64,000 bases of DNA, from assembly GCA_002917075.1 (NCBI GenBank), contig NTMA01000025.1, positions 1 to 64,000 of the forward strand, read 5' to 3'. Below are positions 22,896-34,700 of this stretch, piece by piece. The stretch is from Hawksworthiomyces lignivorus. Lineage: Eukaryota; Ascomycota; Sordariomycetes; Ophiostomatales; Ophiostomataceae. The stretch's first letter is position 1; each line of letters begins with the position of its first letter. A model generated the notes under the pieces. That model was not told where the DNA came from. It saw only the letters and a program-made list of their open reading frames with translations, and did not search any database. The position numbers and the translations under genes were made by a program.

Positions 22896-24170
22896 ATGGC
22901 TACCTCCTCAATGTCGGCTAGTATTCCCCGGTGGCTCGATGCACCCGCGTCAGCCAATACAGTCCGTGTTCGGCTCATAGACTGCACTGGAAATCTGAGC
23001 ATCCCTTTAAGTCCCTTCATAGAGCCAGCGGTAGAGGGCCACGAAACTCTGAACGGAGTTGTCACCAGCTATCTTGTCGAGAATGAGCACTTGGGGAAGA
23101 AGGCTATCTTTGACCTAGGCATTCGGAAGGATTGGTGGAATCTAGCTCCTTCAGTTCGGGCATCCTGGGCCGCCGCCATTGGCGTTAGAGTTGACAAAGA
23201 CGTTTCCGAAATCTTGCAAGAAAGTGGTATTCCACTCCATGCGATCGACGACGTCATTTGGAGCCATGCCCATCTCGACCACACAGGAGACGTGTCGCGC
23301 TTTCCCTCATGCACGCGGCTGAATTATGGAAAAGAAATTGCCTCGCTGAAGCCGGGATATCCAGAGCGACCAGATGGCATACTTCTTTCGTCTGACTTTG
23401 CCGGACGGATCAATAATGAAATCGATTTTTCCACATCTTCTTTGAAAATCGGGGGATTTTCCGCCCTCGACTTTTATGGCGATGGCTCTTTCTATCTTAT
23501 CGAGACCCCCGGCCACGCCCCAGGACACATCTCTGCTCTAGCTAGGACCACCAGCAGCACTGGGCAAAGACGAGACACATTCATCCTTTTTGCTGGGGAT
23601 AGCTGCCACTTTTGTGGCGTTATGAGGCCTAATCACTCCCATCGATTCCCGACGCCGAGTTTCCCAGAATTTGCTGTCGGTGTTACAGATAGTGTTCCAG
23701 AGGCAGTGCTGAGGCGGCATCCTCTATTCCTCCCATCTTCCAGCACTGCTGTTGCAAGGTCGGATGAGCTGGCTTCGGTAACACCATGGTGCCGCATCTC
23801 TACCGGAGAGCATACCGTATATACAGACCCTGGACTAGCGCAAGTGACTATTGAAAGTCTACAAAAAGAATTTGACGAGGCTGAAAATGTATTCGTTGCT
23901 CTGGCCCACGATAACAGCCTTCTGCTTCAGGAAGGTGGCAGACTTGTGCTGCCTACGTTGAATCATGTCCCCGAGAAAGATTTGAACGATTGGTACAATC
24001 AAGGTTGGAAGCAAAAGTTGTACTGGTCTTGGGTTGGTCAACTGGGAAAGGAGGACAAAAATGGAAACATCAAAGCTGTCCCACCGTTTGTAGTTGGGTT
24101 TTGGAAGAACGGTAAGAAATATGGGAAAGCTGAGGAGATATTCAAAGAGATGGAAGAACAAACGGCCTAA
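22896..24170 (+). CDS. Metallo-beta-lactamase-fold hydrolase (lactonase-like)
   Basis: A 424-residue intronless enzyme of the MBL superfamily, probably cytosolic. The zinc signature H-x-H-x-D-H is complete as HAHLDH (residues 124-129), with further ligands in the expected order: His207 in ETPGHAPGH, Asp235 in FAGDSCH and His338 in LAHDNS. The N-terminal beta-strand region and the arrangement resemble the N-acyl-homoserine-lactonase and fungal lactonase-like group, which hydrolyse cyclic esters, but no substrate can be assigned. The start is the ATG at 22896 (MATSSMSASIPRW), the first in frame. It lies divergent to the MDR reductase, a pairing typical of detoxification or secondary-metabolite side steps (inference). 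Confidence 0.85.
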   Translation: MATSSMSASIPRWLDAPASANTVRVRLIDCTGNLSIPLSPFIEPAVEGHETLNGVVTSYLVENEHLGKKAIFDLGIRKDWWNLAPSVRASWAAAIGVRVDKDVSEILQESGIPLHAIDDVIWSHAHLDHTGDVSRFPSCTRLNYGKEIASLKPGYPERPDGILLSSDFAGRINNEIDFSTSSLKIGGFSALDFYGDGSFYLIETPGHAPGHISALARTTSSTGQRRDTFILFAGDSCHFCGVMRPNHSHRFPTPSFPEFAVGVTDSVPEAVLRRHPLFLPSSSTAVARSDELASVTPWCRISTGEHTVYTDPGLAQVTIESLQKEFDEAENVFVALAHDNSLLLQEGGRLVLPTLNHVPEKDLNDWYNQGWKQKLYWSWVGQLGKEDKNGNIKAVPPFVVGFWKNGKKYGKAEEIFKEMEEQTA

Positions 24171-25846
24171 TAGAAGTATTCAAATTAAACTTTATATCTA
24201 GTTTTTTGTGTCAACGTGTTATATGAAAATCGAGGGGTTTACCTCACATAGACAACCTCCAGCCTATTTTATTAAACATTAGATATTACTTGACTATCTA
24301 CTTTATCGAAGAAGGTTCTCTGATAACCAGAAGAAAAAGGTATTTTATATGTTTGATTTGCTTCAGGGTAGGATACTCGTAAGGGGATGTGTCAAGTGTA
24401 ATTACAAACTCGTTAAAACGTTTGGGTAGTTGTATATTTTCTCCGGAAAACCTGTTGATCCACCTACAGGTCAGATATATCTCCCCCGACTTATAAATAA
24501 GTAACCGATAGTCTTCGTCACGATCCGTCTGTAGATAGAATTTCGAAATAGCTGAAGGTTTAACTCTCTTCCCGTTCTTGTCGAGAAATATCCACATCTC
24601 TTGTAGTTGAGAAAATATCGACAAAGAGCTCGATAGAGGTATATGTGTCCTGGGTCAACCCACACTCGCTGAAGCTGTCTTATGGGATGGTCGAGGGACA
24701 AGGGTCTCTAAGAAAGATCGGAATCGTTTTTCAAATGAAAGAAATCTCGACTAAAATTAACAAAATAGTATTCTTTATGATTCTTGTCTTTGATCCTTTT
24801 GATCTTGTCTTGGTTATGTTTAAGAAAAACTGTACGGTTGTCTTTACAAACACTGAGCAGTGGGTGCGGTTTTGCGTACGTAGAGAGTGTTCGCTCTCTC
24901 ACATGAACTCTGATAACCCTAGGAGAAGTTGCTGCCAGGGTCCAAATTTGATCTCGTATCTTACTGAAAATCGGAGGAATTGTGTAAATTGGGCCTGAGC
25001 TGAGGAAGTACCTAGTGTTGCTGGAGTCCTGGTTAGATATACCGTCTTCTCTTTACATTTAATTTCCTAGTATACTAACTGAAGTATGTTGCGTCCTTTG
25101 ATTGTCTGACCGTTTGATTTCTTCTAGGAGCCATTTGTGGTGGATTATCGATGATAGATTCTATTTTTCTAGATTTTTTAAGAGAAGTTGGAAAGAAAAC
25201 TAAGGCTGGATTTTGCTACATACAAGAGGCTCGAGAATTCTTAAAGATAAACTGCGTTGCTACGTAGAAACTTTCTCCTTATATACTACGTAAATATCTT
25301 TAGTAGCTCCGTCTGCGTCGACAACTGGTATTGTGGTATAAACTTGAATAATTGGTTAACTGCTAGCTTGAAGTTCAGGCGATGTTGCTACCAAAGCCAC
25401 CGGTGAGGTAACAACCCCAACACTGTCATCCCTATCGACTTGCAATATACCTTGTTAAACGTTACATGCTCCTACTTACGACTTCCTAAGCACTTTAGAC
25501 TATATGATATCTGAGATAATGAAATTTACACCGTGGTCTCACTATGGATGCATCTACGAGATTTCCAATTGATCATGCAATACCAACGTCTTAGTAAATT
25601 TCTACAGAATCGGGAATCATGTCGCTGAAACGAATAAAGCTATTGATACATTAAGAGTTACTTTCGTGAGGCTAGATGCATGGCTCGTCTGTTTCCCGTC
25701 TACACCTGTATCCGTCTCTCCCCAAGCGCAGAGACGGAATTTGGTCGGCAGCCGCTTTTTGTGATTATGCGCGTGGCCGCTTCCTCCTCCGATGACAGAA
25801 CCTCCCCGGGAAAGCCGACGAAAAGTACTCATGCATCCAGCCAGGA
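24171..25846. other. Gene-free AT-rich interval
   Basis: About 1.7 kb. A 108-codon open stretch lies on the minus strand at 24298-24624, with an overlapping alternative at 24471-24701. Neither has a recognisable domain. The interval is TA-rich with many stops in other frames and may be an old, heavily mutated repeat. I cannot support a gene. Confidence 0.45.
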
Positions 25847-27628
25847 CTAATGGTCATTCCAGTTGTTGTTGCTGCGGGACTCGGCGGAGAAGCTGGAGCT
25901 GGTCTTGGGCCGCTCGATGGCGACCTTGACGTCGCGCGAGACGACGATGCCGCCGGAGCGGTCGACGTAGTTGGGGAAGATCTCCTCGGTGCTGTCGGTG
26001 GAGCGGACGCGGGGGCTGCCGGCGGTGACGGTGGCGGTGGCGGCGGCGCCGCTGTGGTTGCCGCTGGCCAAGTTGGGCACGCGGGCGTTGCGCGACTGGA
26101 TGTACGGCGTGCGCTGGGTCTGCAGGGCGATGGAGCCGCCGTCCTTGCCGGAGCGCGTGCCGTAGCCGCCGCCGCTGCGGTAGCCGCCGCTGTGCGTGCG
26201 GTTGGACGACAGGCCCAGCGCCTCGTTGAGGTAGGGGATCTCGGCCATCAGATTGCGCACGTAGGGGATGCAGGCGCATATGACCAGCGAGCACACCTCG
26301 GCGGACGACCAGTTGATGGGGTCGACAAGATCATCTGCGCAAGAGGAGGGGGGGCATAGTCAGCGAGGCCGAATTGCAAGAAACCGATGAGCAGGTTGGG
26401 GGAGAGAGGCAGAGAAAAGAGAGAGGAACGGCTTCTCACAGGTAGTGTCCGCGTTCAAATCCTTCAGGTAGGTGGCTCGAATGATGGAAATCACACAGGA
26501 GCTGATTACGTTAGTCGACATTCACCATTCGCGTGGCTAGGACAAGGAAAACCTACAGGAGACCGAGCGAGAACATAATCACCAGTCCGATCCTCTTCAC
26601 CCATGGTAGCTTCAGATTCAGCAGAGTTGGAATGGGTTCAAGGAAGAGGATGAGATCAGTGCAAAGCTTGATGCCGAACTGCCGCAATAGTTAGAATGCA
26701 TTTCGCTCCGAATATTTTTGCGAGCACAGACTAGGTCCTCATTATCGAGAGAGCAGTAGAAAAGAAGAGGCAACGTACGGAAATATAATAGAAGGTAAGG
26801 AGGTTAAGACAGGTGCCCTCTGCCGTAGGCGTCCAGAACTTCGTCAGCGGCTTGCAGGAGCCCAGGACGACACCGGTCTCTTCGACGCCCTGGGCCGAGA
26901 GGATGGCGATCAGGAAGTAGTTGAGGTGGCGGAAGTTGCGGCTCGGGATGACGCGGAGGAAGAACACCGCGAAGGAGAGCTTGGCCAGGACGAAGGCCCA
27001 GATGTACGCGAGCGCGCTTACGAAGTCCAGCTGGGCGGGCTGTCAGCCGTGCGAGCAGGACCCAGAGCCATGGCTCGCCGGAGCCGAGCAAGGGGGACAC
27101 TCACAAGTAAGAACTTTTCAAAATCTTCGGACGAGACGACAGCAAGGTGTTGGCCGAACCCGTGTTTCGTCACTTGAGGTCAGTCAGCCATGTGTCTGCT
27201 TGCTTACGGAGGGGAGTCAGACGGGAGAGGATGCAACATACTAAGGATCGACATAAGACAGAGAACAATTGTGAAAGCCTGGCCATTGTGTTAATTGGAT
27301 GGGACACGCATTGACTTGATCGCCCGAGCGGGCGAAAAGAGGCGAGTGTGTGTGCACTCGAGTGTGCGTGCGTGAGCACAACTTACAAAGGATGTCCATA
27401 TCAACACTGCGGAGAACCAAGAAAAAAATCCAAAAACACGTCAGCATGTGCCGTGCGGCTCAAAACCAGCGATCACCAGGGGAGGCACCCACCGTCGTCT
27501 ATTCCGACGGAATGAAGTAGGAAAACGCGGGCATAAAAGCGGATAGCAATGAAAATGGTCGTCAAGACAAGTAGCAGGATGTTGGTGACCAGCACTGTCG
27601 GGGCGCGTGAATCATTTGAGGTACCCAT
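25847..27628 (-). CDS. Fungal rhodopsin-like (PTH11/SAT4-type) seven-helix membrane protein, eight exons
   Basis: Integral membrane protein of the fungal rhodopsin-domain family. Exons (minus): 27628-27493, 27406-27387, 27278-27242, 27172-27105, 27030-26779, 26678-26557, 26501-26440, 26334-25847, giving 394 residues. All introns are GT-AG and the frame is continuous across every junction. Seven hydrophobic helices are visible: VLVTNILLLVLTTIFIAIRF; DVLIWTSFAFTIVLCLM; ALAYIWAFVLAKLSFAVFFL; LNYFLIAILSAQGV; LNLLTFYYISFGIKLCTDLI; WVKRIGLVIMFSLGLLSCV; and WSSAEVCSLVICACIPYVRN. GSCKPLTKFW carries the family's conserved Cys. The C-terminal tail (about 130 residues, Ser/Gly/Thr-rich, with GGYRSGGGYGTRSG) is cytosolic. 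The family includes putative surface receptors; ligand and role are unknown. Exons 2 and 3 are only 20 and 37 bp. Confidence 0.87.
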
Positions 27629-30600
27629 CTTGTCGACCAGGAAGAACACGCAACCATGACGAGGGCGACGACTCTTTTGGAAAATGGTATGCCGATCAAA
27701 GTGAGAAAAGAGAGAAAAACAACGGGGGGAGAAAAAGGAGAGACGATGATGTTTATGTAAAATGTCGTACAGAGAGCGTCACCACGTGGAGGAAGCCATA
27801 TCAGTCCTGTGTCTTTTTTTTGCTTGCCAGCCTTCCAACCAGGAGTCTGTCAGGGGTAAAGAAATGAAATGTACCAGACGTTGACGATGCGAAAAAAAGG
27901 AGTAAAAAACATCACGGATGGCGGCATCCTGACAGCCAACTGCCCCTTTCGCTGAAAGTGTTTAAAGGCATAATACAACGTCCGGAGGCAGTGATTTAGC
28001 GTGCTCCCTAGGTCTGCACAACTACAGTTGAAGGAATAAAGAAGGAAAATCCTTCAGATCTTTTACTTTGGTAGGACTAGGAACAAAGACCCCTCCCTCT
28101 TCGACGCCACCCTTGTCGCATGTCAGTCTTCGCTGGATCCAGTAAGAGATTCGTTGGCTGAAGACCAAAACTTACTCGATACAGTATAGGAGAATTTTGC
28201 GCTAGGCGGGAAAAATATCCGGGGGTGGAGCAGAGGGCCATCGAGAGGGCTTCGCAGCAGAGCAGAGAGTATCGAGTACAGGAATTCAGTACGCGGGAGA
28301 CCCCAGACCCGATTTCACCCTTGGCTTAGGTCTGCGTCCTGTCTGCTTGCGACCTAGCCTGGCCGTCGTAGCTAGCAGGGTCGTAAGACAAATCCCCGAT
28401 GGCTAACGCAACCAGATGAGCCAAACACGAAAAGCTTACTCAAACGCTACGTTGTAGTAACTAACTACGCCTTAGCGCGGTTTAAGCATTTGACCTGGGC
28501 TCCACAGCAATGCCACATCACCTGCTGGACGTACGTGCGGTACGAGGCATGGGAGACTCGCCATAGGGTGCAGGGCCTGTCGCTCGCGCACAGCGGCGCA
28601 GAATCATGTGCTTTCTGCCGTCCGCAGGTAGGCCTTCAATTTCGACGATGTAGCGAGTACCTCGTCGTTTACAGGTATGTACTACATACATAGAGTATAG
28701 CGATGCCTCTCTCACGCAAGAGGGCTTGCCGTCCATCGATTTTTTCCCACCGCAGGGGTTCGCCGAAAATCCTGACCTGACTTCCGCATTCTAGCGTACG
28801 GCAGGCATTTGTGCGGAAGCGGCTCCTATTGGTAGCTGTACAGACTTTTTGGTCCTGAATCTGCCAGAAAACTGGCACTTGGAGGGATTGAAGAACAGAG
28901 AAGCCCAGTGAAACACGAATAGCCGGCTCTCATTGCTGTTTTCGACCCTTTCGCTTGCCTCTCTGCCCCTGAAGAGCCTCCTGCAGCCTATGATCTGACA
29001 TGATGCGCCTTTCTCTTCTGGGAACGAGGCGATAATGACAGCAGTCTTTCCATCTTCCATTAACCCTATGGAAGCTATTTAATTAAGACAATCTCGCACC
29101 AAGCCTCGTATGGCTGAGGGGCTTGTACGTGCCGTTTGAACAAAAAAAAAAAATAAAAAGAACGAAAGGAACGAAAAAGAAAAGAAAAGAAAAAAAGTAT
29201 ACGAAAGCGTATCTAAGCCCATCCCATCTATCTACATACTACAGGGAACGTTGCTATGCAGTCGATCTTTGTCCGATTCCCAAATCCGATTTACATACAT
29301 ACATACATCGGCTAACCCCCGGTAAAGAGAGAGACATTCACTCCATTTCTCCCATGAGCTTCTTAATTTTGCAATGATCATCCGATAGGATGTTCGAATT
29401 TCCGTTTTTTGCAAACTGCGCTGCAACGCAATAAACTAGCAACGGACGAACAGATTTGCCGAATCTTCTCCGCTAACGACAGAACAGCGTTGCCTGAACA
29501 AATGGAAATGCTACAATGCAGGCTCATAAAGTGCACCGTAACATTCTCGGACAACACCCTGCTGAGAGCCCCCCCAAACCGATTTTCACCATCCTGCCCA
29601 CAGAGCACGAAACAGGCTCCGTTTGTGTGCAGACCTACCGTCGTAATCTGTAATCTGCTGTGGGTCGCGGCTCCCTGTTGATATGACATTTCGATTGCAC
29701 CCTGTACGACTACATACGGAGACCTCCTATGCACATACATACTCTGTCCTCCGTAGATTTATATATATAGATATGCCACATCGATATGTATGTAGTCGCA
29801 GTCGCACGCAGATTTCTGTCAGCGGAGTTATCTAGCCGTTTTTACTGTCCTTCCTCCTTTGGCAATTGATACTCAATTGATGCTGCTTCGCTTGCACGGC
29901 ACTCGGGCCATGCGATGCCTGTGTAAGACCATCGTCTAAGAGATGTTTGGGGGCCGAACATGGGTCTTGGGTGAATTTGGAATCGATCTCTGCCCTGTCA
30001 GAGCAGCATCTCGTCCGAACAGAATGCCGACTGAGCATTGGGGGCTGTCTTCGGCACTGGTTGCGCAATCTCGTGCATTCGGAGAATGTTCGTAAACGGA
30101 AACGAAAGGCGGCGACGGCAACAAATGGCAAAAAGGCAACGACGTTCGCCGTAGGCGAGCGGCAGCAAGGTACGAAAGGAGTAATACGATATTTCTCTGC
30201 ATTTCATTTTGTGCCCCTGATTTCGGGGAAAGGTGGCGACGACAATTTATTGACAAAAGAGGCCATAAGCTTTAGAGGGGGACCAAATGGCGAAGCGAGT
30301 TTTTTCAATGAAGTGCGGATGGCCCACTAAACTAAAATTTGCAGCCAGTCTGTGCATTGCCGCCCGCCAGAAGACGGAATAACTTTGCGAGCAATGACGC
30401 TGCTAAAGATTCCCCCTTCTATAACACCAGAAGTAGAGCGTGAACTATCTATCTCCTTGGCAACTTCTATTGCATCGCAGCTTCTCTCGTCTTAACAAGA
30501 AAAACATGATTTTTTCGAGAATATGATCGAGCCATGAATTCCTCTCGTAAAAGTCTCTGAAAATGCCAGCGCTCATGCGAAAGGAGTATGTACTGTATGT

Positions 30601-31763
30601 CGCAAACGAAAAGATAAGACACTGCAGATTGAGAATGCTGGTCTCCTATAGGGCTTAGGGACTAGCCTAAGAACTGCTTGGGGCCGCTAAATTAGTGTAA
30701 TTAGTGGCTTAGTGGCTACAAGCGCTATAAGTTTAACGCCAGTCCCTAGAGGTGAAAGGCGTAGCAGCTGGGACACTACGGGGTACGGGGAAGTGAGTCA
30801 GCTATTGCCCAGTTAACCCTAGTGAGTTTCCTTAGGATTAAGCAACTTCTTAGTATTTTTCTCTCCGCGAAGACGGCGTTGGCAAGCTGAAGTGTAGCGT
30901 ACGCAGGCGAGACAGGCTTCCGACATTCCGTACAGGGGGCCAGTCTTGGCTTTTGTATCGCGGGGGAATGATACTGGAGCAGTCGTACATATGGAGTAAG
31001 TGTAGCGTCAGTTTGGCAGCCAATCTCCCCAAGAGTGGCTTTCAAGCGCCACGAGCCAGTGTAAATTAAGCAGCGATACTGAACAATAAAAACCATGATC
31101 AAAGTCTCAACCCTGCGAAGATAGATAACGGTCTATTAATTTTCCCAATTTAGGGTACTATTCCGCTGTCTCATGTACGATGTACTTGCTTAACATACAC
31201 ATAAAATTGACTGTTCTATTAAAAGCAAGACGAGATATATTATCATTAGGTTTATGGAGTTCGGGTTCCTCGTACTCGTTTCTGCATGGAATCCAATGAA
31301 CCGGGTGGCTTGGCGATACTTGGCATGTACTCGTATGCGATGTAGGGAGACTCGAAACAGCAGGGCTACGCGAAACACAGGCAGCCACGGCAGCCAAACA
31401 AAATAACTGACAAAAAAAATTAGAAGCATGGTCGTGTTTGATTCAGGAAATTAGCGGATGGAGTACTAAAACTGCCATGGGAAGGTTGATGCGCCAGACG
31501 CATTACATAATTTCAATCTTAGTCATTATTTTACACGTGATGATAACGATAACGAGTTGGAGCACAGGCCCTCTTGAGTATCTAAAAAAGTCAACAAGGC
31601 AGCCGACAGGGGAGGAGGCTTTGAACCTGCCGCCACAATTGCCACATTCATCTTTCTTAACATCAACAGAGTCTTTGGCGCGGCGTCGTTTTGTCTTCTC
31701 TGTACGAAAGGGGGGCTGGGAATCAGAAGATAAAAGACGGCAACGAACGGTACGGAGCAAGCC
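27629..31763. other. Long gene-free region
   Basis: More than 4 kb without a convincing frame. It contains a plus-strand purine-rich run (29138-29200), short tandem TACA units near 29293-29307, and a 93-bp inverted-repeat sequence at 30656-30748. It probably holds the promoters of the rhodopsin-like gene and TFIP11 and possibly untranslated RNA, which cannot be shown from sequence. Confidence 0.55.
30656..30748. repeat. Possible 93-bp inverted-terminal-repeat element (MITE-like)
   Basis: The ends TAGGGACTAGC (30656-30666) and GCCAGTCCCTA (30738-30748) are inverted copies matching at 10 of 11 positions. The interior repeats TTAGTG/TTAGTGGC. No target-site duplication is evident, so the mobile origin is uncertain. 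Confidence 0.35.
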
Positions 31764-34700
31764 ATGGACTTCACTTTTGATCCGGCCAAGATGGCCAAGG
31801 TCGGTGCCGAAGAGTACTCGACCTCGGACTCCGACGAGGACGAAGAGGACGCCGCCTACCGCATGCCGGCAACCGACCCCACAGCTGGCGAATTTGGCGA
31901 CTTCAACCCGCGCAAGCGACGCCGCACAGGCCGCAACGCTAAAGAGAGCGCCGCCCTGGGCATCTTCGGCTCTGATAGCGAGGACGACGCGGCCGGGCCC
32001 GGCGGCCGGCGGTGGCGGGGCCGGAAGCCGCTGCGCCAGCAGGGCATGAACTTCGTGTCGTCGGGCACGCAGCAGGCGAAAGACAGCGAAGTCGACGACG
32101 AGGACAACAACGAAGACCAGAACGACAAGGACGCTAGCAGCGACGACGAGGAGTACGGCGAGAGGAGGCCAAGGAACGCGCAGAGAGGGGCGGGGGACGG
32201 AGACGAAGACGAGGATGAAGATGAGGACGAAGAGGCCGGCGGCGTGGGCCTGGGATTTGGCTCCTCGGCCCATCTGCAGGGCCTCGGCTTTGTGCCCGCA
32301 TCCTTCCAGAGCGGCACCCAGCGCCGGTCGCCGTCGCCGGCTGGGGCGTCGGCGTCGGCATACTCGGCGACGACGGCGGCAGCGGCAGCAAACGTCAGTG
32401 CCCGCAATCCACTCGGCCAAGGTTTTGTGCCGTCCTCGGCGTACGACCCCGTCCTGAACGCTCGCGGGCAGAGCCAGGCCAAGAAGCCTACAGTCGTGCC
32501 GCGGCCGAGCGCGTTCTCCGCCAAGGCCACGGGAGGCGGCGGCGGCGGTGGCGGTGGAGCGTTTAACAAGAGCTCTTTTGGCGCGCGCATGATGGCCAAG
32601 ATGGGTTATGTTCATGGCCAGGGTCTGGGCAAGGAGGGCCACGGCCGCAACATCATCATCGAGGCCAACCTGCGTCCGCAGGGCGTCGGCCTGGGCGCAG
32701 TGCGCGAGAAGTCGGAGAAGGAGCGCCAGGAGGAGAAGCGACAGGCCCGCCTGCGCGGCGAGGTCGTGGTCGACTCGGACGAGGAAGAGAAGAAGGCTAA
32801 GGCCAAGGCCGCCGAGCGCCGCCGGAAGGCCATGGGGCTCGCCAGCGGCGGCGCCAGCAGCAGCGGCGCCAGCACGCCGCGCCGGCCCAAGACCAAGTAC
32901 ATGACCGTCGAGGAGGCCAAGCGGGCAGCGCCCGGCCTCCACATCCCCGAGGCGTTCACGCCGATTCTCGACATGACCGGGCCTGGCCGCAAGCTCCTGA
33001 CCTCGTCGTCGGGCCTGATGACGCCCACGAGCGGCGCGGCGCCGGCCACGCCGGGCTCAGGTGCCGGAGCCGCCGAAGAGACGGCGGAGCAGACCGAGTC
33101 GCGGAAGCTGGCGCGGCGCGCTCAGAACGACTTCATGGCCATCCTCGAGGAATGGCAGAGCCTGCAGAACCGCAAGGCCTTTGCCGAGCTACAGGCTCAA
33201 CAGGAGCGGCAGGAGCTGGCCGAGCTGGAGGCCAACCTGCAGGCCCACACGGCCATGGCGGACGCGTTTGCGCAGCTCTCTCTACCCAATAGCACCGACG
33301 ACGACAACGACGCAGCGCACGCGTGGCAGCCGAAGTGGGACCAGACCATCTCCCAGCTGAAGACGGCAGCCGACAGCATTCCGCCGGCATCGCTCGACGA
33401 CATGCGAGACACGCTTGCCGACATCAGCGTGGCGGCCATCCACCCGCTGTTCAAGCAGGCGCTCGCCTCGTGGGACCCCCTCCACGATCCCAACCTGCAT
33501 ATCGTCGAGGGTCTCACGTCCATCCAGGGCCTGCTGGGCGCTGGACCCGACAAGGCGGCCAAGAAGCCGCAGGACACCGACTACGAGCTCTCGTACCGCC
33601 GCCAGCGCCGGAAGCTGGCCGCTTCCCCCTACGAAGCCATGATCTACAAGTTGTGGCTGCCTCACGTGTCGGCCGCGGTGCGGCAGTGGGACGTGGTGCG
33701 CGACCCGGACAGCGTGCTGGCGCTGTACGAGGCCTGGCAGCCCCTGCTGCCGGACTTTGTGCGCGCGCAGCTGCTGGAGCAGGACATTGTGCGCAAGCTC
33801 GACGAGGCCGTGGGAAAGTGGGAGCCGAAGCGGCGGCGCCACCAGAGCGGCGGCGCGGGCGGCCTGGGCCAGAACCTGCCGCACCTGTGGCTGTTCCCCT
33901 GGCTGCCGCACCTGCCCGCGCGGCACCTAGACCCGCGCAGCGCCGACGGCCTAGTGGCCGAGGTCAAGCGCAAGTTCCGCCAGCTCGTCGACGTCTGGGA
34001 GTTCTACCGCGGTGTAGTGCCGGGCCTGCGCCAGTGGAAGGCCGTGCTGCGGCCTGGCCGCGGAGGAGACGGCATGGGCGACAAGGGCGACAGAGGCAGC
34101 AGAGACGACCGGAGCGACCAGTGGCGGCCGCTGGTCATGGCGCACGTGCTGCCCAGCATGGCGCGCTACGTGCGGGCCCAGTTCCGCGTCGACCCGCGCG
34201 ACCAGGCGCCCTACCTCGAAGTCATCACCGGCGAGTTCCAGTGGCTCGACCTGCTCGCTGCCGAGCTGGTCGCCGAGGTCATGGTCGCCGAGGTCTTTCC
34301 CATGTGGCACGAGACCCTCTACCACCTGCTGACCACTCCCGGCGCCGCCACCCTCGACCAGCTCGCCCAGTGGCTCCGCTGGTGGGCTGACGACGTCTTC
34401 CCGCCCGCCGTGCGCCGCCTGCCGTCTGTGACGGCCGAGTTTGAGCGCGGCCTCGTCATGGTCAACGAGGCGCTCGACCTGGGGCTTGCTGCCGGCGCCT
34501 ACGATGCCGACCGCGTCCGCGCCGCCTTGGCGCCGCCGGGCAAGGGCCCAGCGCTCAAGTCGTCGTCGGCGGCGGACAGGACGTCTGCCCGGCACGGCGA
34601 CCAGGGCCACCGCCATCATCATCATCACCACCATCGCCACGACCGGCCAGAAGACAAGGAAGCAGCAGCAGCTGCTGCTGCTACTGGCGCAGACGAGTCG

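Noticed and set aside
24298..24701. 108-codon minus-strand frame
   Set aside because: No domain, no homology I recognise, AT-rich surroundings with stops; coding cannot be supported.
25847..27628. Light-sensing function for the rhodopsin-like protein
   Set aside because: The family name reflects fold prediction; no retinal-binding Lys context typical of opsins can be shown.
31503..32942. 479-codon minus-strand frame opposite TFIP11
   Set aside because: Arg/Ala/Leu low-complexity composition typical of the antisense of a GC-rich gene; the sense strand has clear domains.
33323..34390. 355-codon plus-strand frame inside TFIP11
   Set aside because: Overlaps the true frame throughout; Ala/Arg/Pro-rich shadow.
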